DNA of 64,000 bases, taken from Verrucomicrobiales bacterium. Lineage in GTDB: Bacteria > Verrucomicrobiota > Verrucomicrobiia > Limisphaerales > UBA9464. Below, in pieces: positions 27,678 through 36,895 of this stretch. Below the pieces are notes generated by a model. It had not been told where the DNA came from. It ran no database searches and saw only the letters and a list, made by a program, of their open reading frames with translations. Location: the NCBI GenBank assembly GCA_027488845.1, contig JAIYBC010000052.1, forward strand, positions 79,941 through 143,940. Direction: 5' to 3'. Position 1 is the first letter of the stretch; every line of letters starts with the position of its first letter. Made by a program: the position numbers and the translations under genes.

Positions 27678-30600
27678 AGACGGCACCGGCCAATCCCGAT
27701 GGCCGGCGTCCCTTCTGGTGCAAGAAGGGACCGGCGCGTCGCACCCTCCGGTGGTGCCGCCGCGGCGGCTATGTCGCCGGCGCCGTTTTCCTCTACGGCG
27801 CCTTCCACCTGAACCAGATCGGCCTGCCCGGCTTCGCGAAGGACTTCCTCGTCGGCCAGCTGCGGGAACGCGGCCTCGACCTGGAGTTCAGCCGCATGCG
27901 GATCCGTTTGGGCCGAGGAATCGTGGCCGAGAACGTCAACGTGGGACGGTCCGAAGGCGGGATGGAAGACCAGCTGTTCGTGGACCGGATCCAGCTGAAG
28001 CTCGACTGGTGGACCGTGCTCCGGTTCCGGCCGGAGATCCGGGCGGTGACCCTCCATGGCGGCAAGGTGGCGCTGCCGATCCCCGCGACGAACGCCCCCG
28101 CGGCCCGGTTCGAGGTGGAGGACATCGAAGGCCTCCTGGTTTTCGCCGCGCCCGAGCACTGGGTCCTCGAGCATCTCCGCGGCCGTTGCCTCGGGGGCGC
28201 CTTCGACGCCTCGGGTTCCTTCACCAACGCCGGGGCCCTGCGCCGGAGGAAGGGAGGTCCCTCCGAGCCGCCCGGACCTTGGCGACGGGTCCTGCTGCGG
28301 ACGGTGCAGGAAGCGGAGACCTCGGTGTTCGCGAAGCCGCCGGAACTGAAACTGCGCTTCGAGGTCGACCTCGCCGACCGGATGCGCTCCTCGGTCGACG
28401 CCCGTCTGCATGCGGCCGGGGCCGTGACTTCGTACGGTTCCTTCGAGGACGTGTCGCTCCATGCGAGCCTCAACGGCATCCCGGCGACCAACGGTCTCTT
28501 CACCGCGGCCCTTCGGCTCGAGTCGGGCAAGGCGGCGGTGCTCGACGGCGTCCTCGACGGATTGCGTTGGAACGGGACCCTCCGCATGCCGACGTCGGGT
28601 ACGGTCCCGGCCGAGGTGGACTGGGCATTGCACGCGGAGAGCCTCGGTTGGCGGGGAAACGCCCTGGGCTCGATCGATGCCACCGGGCGTTCGGTCCCGG
28701 CGCCCTCGGTTTCGCCGCTCCTGCCGTGGAACCCGGTTCCGGGGACGGCGGTGCCGGCGGCGCCGACCTTCCGGACCACGATGGGGCTCACGCTGACGGG
28801 GCTTTCGGTCACCAACGTCCTCCTCGGCGGTCCGGTGTCGCTCCAGGCGGAGGCGGTCCACAGCCGCCACGGTTGGTCCGGGGCCGTGGCCACGCTCACC
28901 TCTCCCTCGTTCCTTTCGCCATGGGGCGAATCCGGACCGGTCCGGGCGATGGTCCGCATGAATCCGGCGGCGGGCCCGGACATCGGCTTGCCCGGCGGAG
29001 GCGGATGGCGGTTCCTGCAGTCGGTCGCCGGTGAACTGGAACTGGAGGCGAAGGGCTTCAAGCGTCCGGACCTCGCCATCGATTCGGCGGCGGCGTCCGT
29101 CTCCTGGGGTGGCGGTGTGATCGGGCTGGGGCGTTTGGATGCGCGGCTGTTCGGTGGGGGGATCCAGGCGACGGGTCGGCTGGATGTGGCCACGCGTCAG
29201 GCGGAGCTGGAGTATCGGACCGACGCGGATCCGGCCGGGGCGAAGCCGTTGCTGCGCGAGGCGGGACGCCGGTGGCTGAACCAGTTCGGCTGGTCCACCA
29301 ACCGGCCGCCGCAGTTGCAGGGCCGGCTCGCGGTGACGTTCCCGTCCTGGGAGACGCGCGGCGAGGCGCTCCGGATGGCGCTTCAGGACGCATTGAGGCT
29401 GGAGGGGCGTTTCGAGGGCGGTCCGTTCACCTTCCGCGGCATCCCAGGGGAAGGCGCCACGGGTTCCTTCCGTTACGTCGACCGAGTGTGGCGTCTGGAG
29501 AACCTGCAGGCACGTCGGCCGGAAGGAGTGGTCCGCCTGGACTACGAGGGTGACGAGCGGACCAAGGTGTTCCGTTTCGACGTGGCGGGGCGGATCGATC
29601 CGATGGCGGCCAGGCCGCTGCTGACCAACGACGCGACGGCCCGGGTGTTCGGCGACTTCGAGTTCCCGAAGCCCGTGGAGTTGTCCGGCACGATCCGGGG
29701 CGTGTGGCTCCAGCCGGAACGGATCGGCTTCAGCGGACGGGTCCTTGCCGAGGACTTCCGCTACCGGGGCGACCATTTCGACAGCGTGTCGGCCGTCCTC
29801 GGCTACACCAACCGATTCCTTTCGGTCGCCGACGCCAAGCTGCGGGATGGCCGGCAGACCGCGGTGGTGGAGGGTTTCGCGTTCGACGCCGCGGCCGGCC
29901 TCATCTCGTTCACCAACGCCGTCTCGTATGTGCATCCGGACCGGGTCACGCGGCTGATCGGTCCCAAGACCCACGAGATGATGCAGGCCTACCACTTCCC
30001 GGAAGTGCCCTCGGCGAAGGTCAACGGCGTCATCGGCGTCTATCGGGACCCGTCCCGGAACGACATCCGGTTCGAGATCGTGCATGCGCCTCGGTTCCGC
30101 TGGTGGAAGCTGAATGCCGAGGAGGTTTCGGGTACCGTGCATTCCCTCGGGTCGGACCTCTACGTCACGAATCTCGCCGCCCGCTTCCATGGCGGCCGGC
30201 TTTGGGGAAACCTGGAGTTCGACCTTGCGCCCGGCACGCCGGACGGATTCCGGATCGATGCCAAGGTCGAGGACGCCAACCTGCACACGCTGGTCACGGA
30301 CCTTTCGGATCCCGGCAGAACGAACCAGCTCGAGGGGGCGGTGTCGGCGACCGTGCGCATCACGGAGGGGCTCACCACGGACCAGCGCACCTGGAAGGGA
30401 TCCGGGGAGGCGCGGCTCAAGGACGGCTACCTCTGGGACCAGCCCCTGTTTGGCGCGCTGTCCTCGGTCTTGAGCGAGATGTCCAGCGGCCTCGGGAAGA
30501 CCCGGTTCAACGAGGGTACCGCCCACTACACGATCTCGGACGGCCGCGTGCATACGCGGGACCTCCGTTTGCGGGCTCCGTCCATGGGGTTGGCCTTCGT

Positions 30601-30916
30601 CGGCTCCGTCGGTTTCGAGCGGGACCTGGACATGGTGGTCAACGGATCGCTTTTCCGCTCGGTCCCGTTGCTCGGTCCCGTGGCTTCGATCGCCCTTTCC
30701 CCCTTCGAGAAGCTGTTCGAGTACAGGGTCACCGGGACCCTGGACAAGCCGAGGACGGAGCCGGCCCACATCCCCACGCTCTTCATGATCCCGCTGAATC
30801 CGATCGGGACCCTGATCGACTTGTTGCCGGAGTCGCGGAAGGCCTCCCCGCCGGTCCTGGTTCCGACGTCCACCAACGCCCCCGTCATCCCGGGACCGTC
30901 TGCACAAACGCCATGA
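27674..30916 (+). CDS. AsmA/TamB-like large envelope protein
   Basis: This 1080-residue protein has an N-terminal helix (GGYVAGAVFLYGAFHL) and a long series of beta segments. The C-terminus resembles AsmA-like proteins: GAVSATVRITEG, ARLKDGYLWDQPLFGALSSVLSEM and DLRLRAPSMGLAFVGSVGFERDLDMVVNG. Family members bridge inner and outer membranes and move lipids. The start is a GTG at 27674 overlapping the preceding stop by 4 bp, so it is the last gene of the transporter operon. Several long minus-strand open frames over this region are composition artefacts. Confidence 0.82.
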   Translation: MKTAPANPDGRRPFWCKKGPARRTLRWCRRGGYVAGAVFLYGAFHLNQIGLPGFAKDFLVGQLRERGLDLEFSRMRIRLGRGIVAENVNVGRSEGGMEDQLFVDRIQLKLDWWTVLRFRPEIRAVTLHGGKVALPIPATNAPAARFEVEDIEGLLVFAAPEHWVLEHLRGRCLGGAFDASGSFTNAGALRRRKGGPSEPPGPWRRVLLRTVQEAETSVFAKPPELKLRFEVDLADRMRSSVDARLHAAGAVTSYGSFEDVSLHASLNGIPATNGLFTAALRLESGKAAVLDGVLDGLRWNGTLRMPTSGTVPAEVDWALHAESLGWRGNALGSIDATGRSVPAPSVSPLLPWNPVPGTAVPAAPTFRTTMGLTLTGLSVTNVLLGGPVSLQAEAVHSRHGWSGAVATLTSPSFLSPWGESGPVRAMVRMNPAAGPDIGLPGGGGWRFLQSVAGELELEAKGFKRPDLAIDSAAASVSWGGGVIGLGRLDARLFGGGIQATGRLDVATRQAELEYRTDADPAGAKPLLREAGRRWLNQFGWSTNRPPQLQGRLAVTFPSWETRGEALRMALQDALRLEGRFEGGPFTFRGIPGEGATGSFRYVDRVWRLENLQARRPEGVVRLDYEGDERTKVFRFDVAGRIDPMAARPLLTNDATARVFGDFEFPKPVELSGTIRGVWLQPERIGFSGRVLAEDFRYRGDHFDSVSAVLGYTNRFLSVADAKLRDGRQTAVVEGFAFDAAAGLISFTNAVSYVHPDRVTRLIGPKTHEMMQAYHFPEVPSAKVNGVIGVYRDPSRNDIRFEIVHAPRFRWWKLNAEEVSGTVHSLGSDLYVTNLAARFHGGRLWGNLEFDLAPGTPDGFRIDAKVEDANLHTLVTDLSDPGRTNQLEGAVSATVRITEGLTTDQRTWKGSGEARLKDGYLWDQPLFGALSSVLSEMSSGLGKTRFNEGTAHYTISDGRVHTRDLRLRAPSMGLAFVGSVGFERDLDMVVNGSLFRSVPLLGPVASIALSPFEKLFEYRVTGTLDKPRTEPAHIPTLFMIPLNPIGTLIDLLPESRKASPPVLVPTSTNAPVIPGPSAQTP

Positions 30917-30967
30917 ATTGTCTTCCCTTGAGCGCGATGTGTTTCCGATCCTGCGGTCTTCCCTTCC

Positions 30968-31687
30968 ATGTCCTCCCCTGAAATCCTGCCCTTTGCCGAC
31001 ACGGCCGAACTGGTCGGTGCGGTAGCCCAGAACTGGCTCGCGGCCATCCGAGGAGACGTCGCGAGGGACGGTGCGCATCGCGTGGCACTCCCCGGTGGCC
31101 GGGTGGCCGGGCGCTTCATGGGTGCGGCCGCGGTTTCCGCCGCGGAGGCGGGATTTTCGTGGGATCCGGTCGAGTTCTACTGGGGCGACGAACGCTGCGT
31201 TCCCCCCGACCATGCGGACAGCAACTACCGCCTCGCGGCCGAGGCCCTGTTGAATCCGGCCGGGATCCCGGCCCCGAAACGTCACCGGCTTCGCGGCGAA
31301 CTGCCACCGGAGGAAGCCGCGCGGCTCGCTTCCAAGGAATTGCGCGAGACCTTGCCGTCGTCGCCGGACGGGATCCCGATGCTCGACCTCGTTTTCCTCG
31401 GCATGGGCGAGGACGGCCATGTGGCCTCGTTGTTCCCCTGCGCCACGGAGGAGGTCCTGCGGAGCCGGGAACCGGTGTTGGAGGTGATCGGACCCAAGCC
31501 GCCGCCCCAGCGGCTCACCTTGGGTTTCCCCGTCCTGGCGGCGGCACGTCAGGTGTGGGTCCTGGCCTCGGGGGTGGGCAAGGAGGACGCGCTCCGACGT
31601 TCCCTCGGACCGGGTCTCCAGACGCCGTTGGCCCGGTTGCTTTCGCTGCGTCCGCAGACCCGCATCTTCACCGACATCGTGATCTGA
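30968..31687 (+). CDS. pgl: 6-phosphogluconolactonase
   Basis: This 239-residue protein matches the Pgl/DevB family: RVALPGGRVAGRFM, VEFYWGDERCVPPDHADSNY and DLVFLGMGEDGHVASLFP are its three signature regions, including the catalytic His in GEDGHVASLF. It hydrolyses 6-phosphogluconolactone in the oxidative pentose phosphate pathway. Zwf and Gnd genes are not in the window. The ATG at 30968 is 51 bp after the AsmA-like gene. Confidence 0.95.
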   Translation: MSSPEILPFADTAELVGAVAQNWLAAIRGDVARDGAHRVALPGGRVAGRFMGAAAVSAAEAGFSWDPVEFYWGDERCVPPDHADSNYRLAAEALLNPAGIPAPKRHRLRGELPPEEAARLASKELRETLPSSPDGIPMLDLVFLGMGEDGHVASLFPCATEEVLRSREPVLEVIGPKPPPQRLTLGFPVLAAARQVWVLASGVGKEDALRRSLGPGLQTPLARLLSLRPQTRIFTDIVI

Positions 31688-31774
31688 AGCCGCCGGGGTC
31701 GTCCGAACAGGCGATGGGGTCCCCGGCTTTCCGGGATTCTCCAAGGCGCCTCCGACCCGGGAAAGTCCACGCCG

Positions 31775-33244
31775 ATGAGCACGTCCACCTCCATCCGATT
31801 CCGGCGGTCTCAGTCGCCATTGGGAGGGCTTGTCACCGTGGTCGCCGCGGCGTTGGCCGGGGGGCTGGGGTGGGGCATCCGTGGCCAATACGGCCATGAG
31901 ACCGGGGCCATGATGGCCGGATTGCTCGTCTCGCTGGTGCTGGTGATGCGGTTGGGCTCCGAGTTGACTCCATGGGCGGCGATCCGAGCCGTGGCGATGG
32001 GCACGGTTGCCATGGGCTATGGCGGCAGCGAGACCTACGGCCAAACCCTCGGCCTGACCCACGACCAACCGCTGGTCGGCAACTTCGCGGCGCTTCGCTG
32101 GGGCTTCCTCGGACTCGCGATCAAGGGCGGGATCTGGATCGGCTTCTTCGGCCTTTTCCTCGGCATGGGGCTCGGTGGCGTCCGGTACCGCGGACGCGAG
32201 ATCCTCGCGCTGACCGTTTCGCTTCCGTTGCTGCAATGGGCCGGGGTCCATCTGATCAACGAGCCGTTCGACCCGGCGGGCAGGATCCTGCCAGACGTGT
32301 ATTTCTCGGATTCGTGGCAGTGGGAGCCCGATGCGGATCTGAACCCGCGCCGGGAGATCTGGGGCGGGCTCCTGTTCGCGCTGGTCGGGGCCACGCTCTG
32401 GGCCGGTTGGTGGCGCAAGGACGTTCTCGCCCGGCGCCTTGCCGGTTGGGGTGTGCTCGGCGGCGCCCTCGGATTTCCGGCCGGCCAATGTCTCCAAGCC
32501 TATCACGCGTGGCACCCGTTGCGTTTCCGGGGTGGGATCTGGGACCAGTTGGGGCCGAGCATGAACTGGTGGAATTGGATGGAGACCCTCTTCGGCTGCA
32601 TCCTGGGAGCCGTGGTGGCCTACGGCCTCATCCGCAACCGCCTCCGGATCCATCGCACCAAATACGTGCCCGCCGAATGCGTTCCCTCAGCGATCGGTTG
32701 GAGCCTCCTCGCCGTCCATGTCGTCCTGCTGGTCCTCGAGGAGTTCGGTTCCAACCGCCTCTTCAATGCCCTCTACGACCCGGGCTTCCACCTGGGCCTG
32801 ATCCCCATGCTGCTCGCCGCGGCGGGGCATCGTATGGCCGCGATGGTCGCGTTCGTGGTCACCGCCGTGCCGATCGCGGGCAAGACCCTTCAACGCCTGG
32901 CCGTGGAGGAGCAGGTGCTGCCGCTGCCGGTGGCCATCGTCTGCTTTGCGCTGCTGCCATTGCTGTGGACGGGGGGGCTGGTGTGGATGTGGAACTCCGG
33001 GATGGAGTCCGACCGGAAGACCCGGGGGCTGGCCGCCATCTCCCTCGGGGCGACGGCGCTGCTCTATTTCGGTCTCAATTCCGCCTTCTTCCGCTTCCCC
33101 TGGCCCTGGCTTCCCTGGACCACACGGACGCCGAACTTCCTCTTCTACACGTTCGCCGTCGGGGCGCTGTTGCTGTTGGTGAACCGCTCGCTCAGCCGGG
33201 GAGGATTCTCTTCGGCGACGAATTCGCGTAATCCCGGCGGGTGA
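31775..33244 (+). CDS. Multi-spanning membrane protein, unknown function
   Basis: This 489-residue protein has about 12 hydrophobic segments and conserved-looking loops such as GWGIRGQYGHETGAMMAG, GYGGSETYGQTLGLTHDQP and CLQAYHAWHPLRFRGGIWDQLG. Charged and His residues in these loops hint at a transporter or membrane enzyme. I do not recognise the family. It is likely in one unit with the lactonase gene (87-bp gap) or the kinase (19-bp gap). Confidence 0.75.
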   Translation: MSTSTSIRFRRSQSPLGGLVTVVAAALAGGLGWGIRGQYGHETGAMMAGLLVSLVLVMRLGSELTPWAAIRAVAMGTVAMGYGGSETYGQTLGLTHDQPLVGNFAALRWGFLGLAIKGGIWIGFFGLFLGMGLGGVRYRGREILALTVSLPLLQWAGVHLINEPFDPAGRILPDVYFSDSWQWEPDADLNPRREIWGGLLFALVGATLWAGWWRKDVLARRLAGWGVLGGALGFPAGQCLQAYHAWHPLRFRGGIWDQLGPSMNWWNWMETLFGCILGAVVAYGLIRNRLRIHRTKYVPAECVPSAIGWSLLAVHVVLLVLEEFGSNRLFNALYDPGFHLGLIPMLLAAAGHRMAAMVAFVVTAVPIAGKTLQRLAVEEQVLPLPVAIVCFALLPLLWTGGLVWMWNSGMESDRKTRGLAAISLGATALLYFGLNSAFFRFPWPWLPWTTRTPNFLFYTFAVGALLLLVNRSLSRGGFSSATNSRNPGG

Positions 33245-33263
33245 AGGCCTCAGTAAGGGGTGC

Positions 33264-35897
33264 ATGAATCCGGAAACCGCCGCCACCCCACGCTGCCCGC
33301 ACTGCCAGTCGCCGATCCCCGACGGGGCACCGGCCGGGCTGTGTCCCCGGTGCGTCCTGGCCGGCGCCTCGACCCCGACCGACGCCGGTTCCACCACCGG
33401 ATCGCGTGCGACGCCGCCTTCCTTGGACGAGGTCGCCGCGGCGTTTCCGGACCTTGGGATCCTCGGGTTGGTCGGCACCGGCGGCATGGGCTGCGTGTAC
33501 CGCGTCCGGATGAAGTCCGACGGCCGCGAGGCGGCCCTCAAGCTCCTTCCCAAGTCGTTGGCCGCGGATCCGGCGTTCATGGAGCGCTTCAACCGGGAAG
33601 CCCGCACGCTCTCCCGTCTCAAGCATCCCAACATCGTCGGCGTCTACGGCTACGGACAGTCCGGCGGGTTCTGCCACCTGACCATGGAGTTCGTGGACGG
33701 CGCGAACCTGCGTCAGGCCATGCGTGCGGGGCGGTTCACCGCGGCCCAGGCCCTGGAGATCGTCCCGCGGCTCTGCGACGCCCTCCAATACGCCCATTCC
33801 CAGGGCGTTCTCCACCGGGACATCAAGCCGGAGAACATCCTTCTCGACGGCCAGGGCCGGGTGAAGATCGCCGACTTCGGCATCGCGAAGCTGGTCGGCG
33901 ACGGCACGGGCCATGGGGCGGACATCACGTTGACCCAGACCGGCGCCCGTTTGGGGACGCCGCACTACATGGCGCCCGAGCAGATCGAGCGGCCCGACGA
34001 CGTGGACCATCGGGCGGACATCTATTCGCTGGGGGTGGTCTTCTACGAACTGCTCACCGGCGAGCTGCCGTTGGGCCGGTTCCCGGCGCCGTCGGCGAAG
34101 ACCTACATCGATGCGCGGGTGGACGAGATCGTGTTCCGGGCGTTGGCCAAGGAACGGGAGTTGCGCCAGCAGAGCGCGGCCCAGGTGGGTGCGGAGGTCG
34201 AGGGGCTCTCGACGCCGGCGCCAAAGCCGAAGGTGGAGCCGTTTGCGGCCGTCCTCCGCCGCGATGCGTGCTTCATCAGCAACCCGGGCTACCTGAAGAC
34301 CCTTTGGGCCCAGTTCTACATCTACACCGGCCACGGCCAACTCGAGTTGACCGGGGATCGCCTGTCCTTCCGCGGCGGGAGTTCCTCCGTCGAGATCCCC
34401 CTGCGTGCGATCAGTGGGATTTCCCTCGGCGAATACCCACGTCTCACCAAGCCGACGGGATTGAACCACATCGCGGTCCGGTTCCGTCGCGAGGCCGGAG
34501 CCAAGGGGGAGGTGCTGCTGTTCACCCCCTTCAAGTCCGCCTGGAACGCAACCTGGACGACCAACGCGGTGGTGGACGAATGGCATCGCCTCCTCGTGGA
34601 GGCGTGGACGCGGCTGCATGGCCGGCCGCCGGCGGAGGTGCCACCAGGGGAAGGGACGGCGGCGCCGTCCTCCGGCAGCAATCCGCCTACGGTTTCCTGG
34701 ATGACGGCCTTGGCTGCAGTCGGCGCCGTCGGTGTCGTGGCTGCGCTCTGGCTTTTCGTGGTTCCGGGTCGAGGGAACGAGGTGATCAAGGGAGGCTTGT
34801 TCGCCACGATGGTCCTGGGGGCGGCGAGCGGGGTGGGGTTGTGCTGGTGGGCGATGGGCCGGATCCGGAGCGGCCGGAGACTCGGACCGCGATTCTGGAT
34901 CCCCGTCGTCTTCGCCCTGGCGTTTGCGATCTTTGCCGTAAGCTTGGCGATGCTCCCTCGGAACAACGCTTTGCCACCCTCGTTTCCGATGCCAGCGAAT
35001 CAGGTCGTCGCCACGAACCTTGGCGGCAACGTCGGTGCCGCCATGGCGACGGAGCCGCTTCCCGAAAGGCAGGTGACGGAGGCCGCCCACCTGACCGCAG
35101 TCGAGGTGCCGGACCCGCTGGACGCCGGCGCGATTGGGGCGGACTTGACCATTCTGAATTCGAGTCGGGGAGCCGAGGGACACCGTGACCTCTGGCGGTT
35201 GCTGTCTGACCGCCCCGGTACCTGGAGCGTCGAGTTCCGCGGACGGAGCCACGAGTTTGCCTTGCTCCCGGTAGACGGCATGAGCCCCCACCAAACGGAC
35301 ATCGAATTGAGAGTCACAAGGCGTCCGGATGGAGACGGTGTCTGGTTGGAAGTTGCCACCGCCGACGGCCTGTTGGTCCACCAGCGGTTCGTCGAGGGCG
35401 ATCCCGAGAACCTGCTTCGGGAGGCGGACACGATCGGCTCGGGCAGGCCTCTTGCCTTCTCGCCCGCGTGGCCCTATTCGCTGGCTGAATTGGCGGGAGA
35501 GAAGGTTCGCGTCCGGCGTCGGGTCCTGCCGAAGGGAGCGAACGGAACGACTGTGATCGGACTGGCCTTGGCGCAGAAGGAGCTGGCGGAACGGCGAAGG
35601 AAGGTTCAGGCGGGCGTCTTGGCACCGCAGGGACCCGAGATGCTCGAGGCCGAGTATTCGATGGTGCTCGCGGAAGCGGTGGTCCACGGGGATGCCGGTC
35701 TCGCGCGGCGGGCGCGGCTCGACTACCGGAAGAGGACGTTGGGACGGATCGAGGCGGAGGTTGCGGCGGGCAGGACCCCGAGGGAGGAGCTCGAGAAGGC
35801 CCGCCTCGAACTCCAAAGCGCACGCGCCGCGGTCCAGGCCTTTGACGAATCCTCCGGCGGGAACCCGGGTCCGACCGTTCCCAAGCCGCAGCCATGA
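33264..35897 (+). CDS. Serine/threonine protein kinase with zinc ribbon and PH-like module
   Basis: This 877-residue protein starts with a zinc ribbon (CPHCQSPIPDG then CPRCVLAG). The kinase domain follows, with GTGGMGCVYRV, the catalytic Lys in EAALKLLPK, HRDIKPENILLD, ADFGIAKLV and MAPEQIERPDD. Next comes a beta-rich module resembling a PH/GRAM domain (FYIYTGHGQLELTGDRLSFRG). Two membrane helices (about 475-545) separate this from a C-terminal helical extracytoplasmic region, so the kinase faces the cytoplasm. It overlaps the following sigma factor gene by 4 bp, indicating that the two are made together and may signal to each other. Confidence 0.9.
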   Translation: MNPETAATPRCPHCQSPIPDGAPAGLCPRCVLAGASTPTDAGSTTGSRATPPSLDEVAAAFPDLGILGLVGTGGMGCVYRVRMKSDGREAALKLLPKSLAADPAFMERFNREARTLSRLKHPNIVGVYGYGQSGGFCHLTMEFVDGANLRQAMRAGRFTAAQALEIVPRLCDALQYAHSQGVLHRDIKPENILLDGQGRVKIADFGIAKLVGDGTGHGADITLTQTGARLGTPHYMAPEQIERPDDVDHRADIYSLGVVFYELLTGELPLGRFPAPSAKTYIDARVDEIVFRALAKERELRQQSAAQVGAEVEGLSTPAPKPKVEPFAAVLRRDACFISNPGYLKTLWAQFYIYTGHGQLELTGDRLSFRGGSSSVEIPLRAISGISLGEYPRLTKPTGLNHIAVRFRREAGAKGEVLLFTPFKSAWNATWTTNAVVDEWHRLLVEAWTRLHGRPPAEVPPGEGTAAPSSGSNPPTVSWMTALAAVGAVGVVAALWLFVVPGRGNEVIKGGLFATMVLGAASGVGLCWWAMGRIRSGRRLGPRFWIPVVFALAFAIFAVSLAMLPRNNALPPSFPMPANQVVATNLGGNVGAAMATEPLPERQVTEAAHLTAVEVPDPLDAGAIGADLTILNSSRGAEGHRDLWRLLSDRPGTWSVEFRGRSHEFALLPVDGMSPHQTDIELRVTRRPDGDGVWLEVATADGLLVHQRFVEGDPENLLREADTIGSGRPLAFSPAWPYSLAELAGEKVRVRRRVLPKGANGTTVIGLALAQKELAERRRKVQAGVLAPQGPEMLEAEYSMVLAEAVVHGDAGLARRARLDYRKRTLGRIEAEVAAGRTPREELEKARLELQSARAAVQAFDESSGGNPGPTVPKPQP

Positions 35898-36643
35898 ACC
35901 CGCCGACCACGAACTCCGAACCGCCCGGGAGTGTCTCCGGTCCCGCATGGTTCCGTCCCACGCGGTGGAGCCTGGTTCTGCGCTCCCGGGGGCCGGGTGC
36001 GGAAGCCCGGGCTGCCTTGTCGGAACTGTGCGCCGCCTACTGGGAGCCGGTCTTCCGGTCGCTCCGCGGATCGGGCACGGCGGAGGACGTGGCCCGGGAG
36101 CAGGCCCAGGAGTTCTTCGCCAAGGTCCTCGCCGGCGACGGGTTTCCCGGCGCGGATCCGGCCCGAGGTCGGTTCCGCTCCTATCTGCTCGGGGCGCTGC
36201 GGCATTTCCTCAACGACCTCCGGGACCGCGAGCGGCGTCAAAAGCGGGGAGGCGGCGTGTGTCCGGAGTCCTTGGATGCCGAGGGGTTTCCGGAGCCGGA
36301 GGATCCGTCGGGCGATGTCCGGGTCCGGGACTTCGACCGGGCGTGGGCCATGGCGGTCATGTCCCGGGCCATGGCGGCGGTGGAGAAGGACCTGGCCGGG
36401 GCCGGCAAGTCCCCGCAGTTCGCCGCGTTGCGTCCGTGGTTGGCCGGGACGCCCGATGCCGAGGCGCAGTCACGGGTCCGTTCCGAGTTGGGATTGAGCG
36501 ACGGCGCGCTGAAGGTGGCGGTGCACCGTTTCCGACGTCACTTCCGCGACGCCGTGCGTGACGAGATCCGACAGACCCTGCCCGACGGCGCGCAGGTCGA
36601 AGACGAACTGCGCTACCTCGTGGAAGTCGTGGGGAATTCGTGA
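35894..36643 (+). CDS. ECF-type RNA polymerase sigma factor
   Basis: This 249-residue protein carries the region 2 signature of the Planctomycetes/Verrucomicrobia ECF group (RPTRWSLVLRSRGPGAEARAALSELCAAYWEPVFRSLR) and a region 4-like helix-turn-helix near the end (LGLSDGALKVAVHRFRRHFR). The middle has an acidic/arginine-rich linker. It overlaps the kinase gene by ATGA. Its regulator is unknown, though the adjacent kinase is an attractive candidate. Confidence 0.88.
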   Translation: MNPPTTNSEPPGSVSGPAWFRPTRWSLVLRSRGPGAEARAALSELCAAYWEPVFRSLRGSGTAEDVAREQAQEFFAKVLAGDGFPGADPARGRFRSYLLGALRHFLNDLRDRERRQKRGGGVCPESLDAEGFPEPEDPSGDVRVRDFDRAWAMAVMSRAMAAVEKDLAGAGKSPQFAALRPWLAGTPDAEAQSRVRSELGLSDGALKVAVHRFRRHFRDAVRDEIRQTLPDGAQVEDELRYLVEVVGNS

Positions 36644-36883
36644 TTCGTGATTCTTGATTCGAGATTTGTGGGACACGGATTTCACGGATTTCTCAGATGG
36701 ATTGGTCAGTTTCTGGATCTCCCGCTGCCCACTGTCACCGGGGCTTTCCAATACTCTTACCCTCAATCTCAATCCTCGTCCCCAATGCGGATACTTCGAT
36801 TCGATGACCAAGCCCGTTCCACCACTCGGATCCCTCGTTCTCGTTCGAATCTGCGGAATCCGTGAAAACCGTGAAATCCGTGT
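36634..36883. repeat. GATTC tract plus inverted ACACGG repeat pair
   Basis: A GATTC-rich tract overlaps the sigma factor stop (36634-36669). ACACGGATTTCACGGATTT follows at 36673-36691, and its near-perfect reverse complement ends at 36883. The element is the same as at 3435-3529. Confidence 0.8.
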
Positions 36884-36895
36884 CCAAGCCCAGTC

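Noticed and set aside
27500..32653. A very long minus-strand open frame opposite the DUF4340, AsmA-like and lactonase genes
   Set aside because: The plus strand has clear domains in tight operon order; the minus frame is Arg/Pro/His-rich without motifs, a known high-GC artefact.
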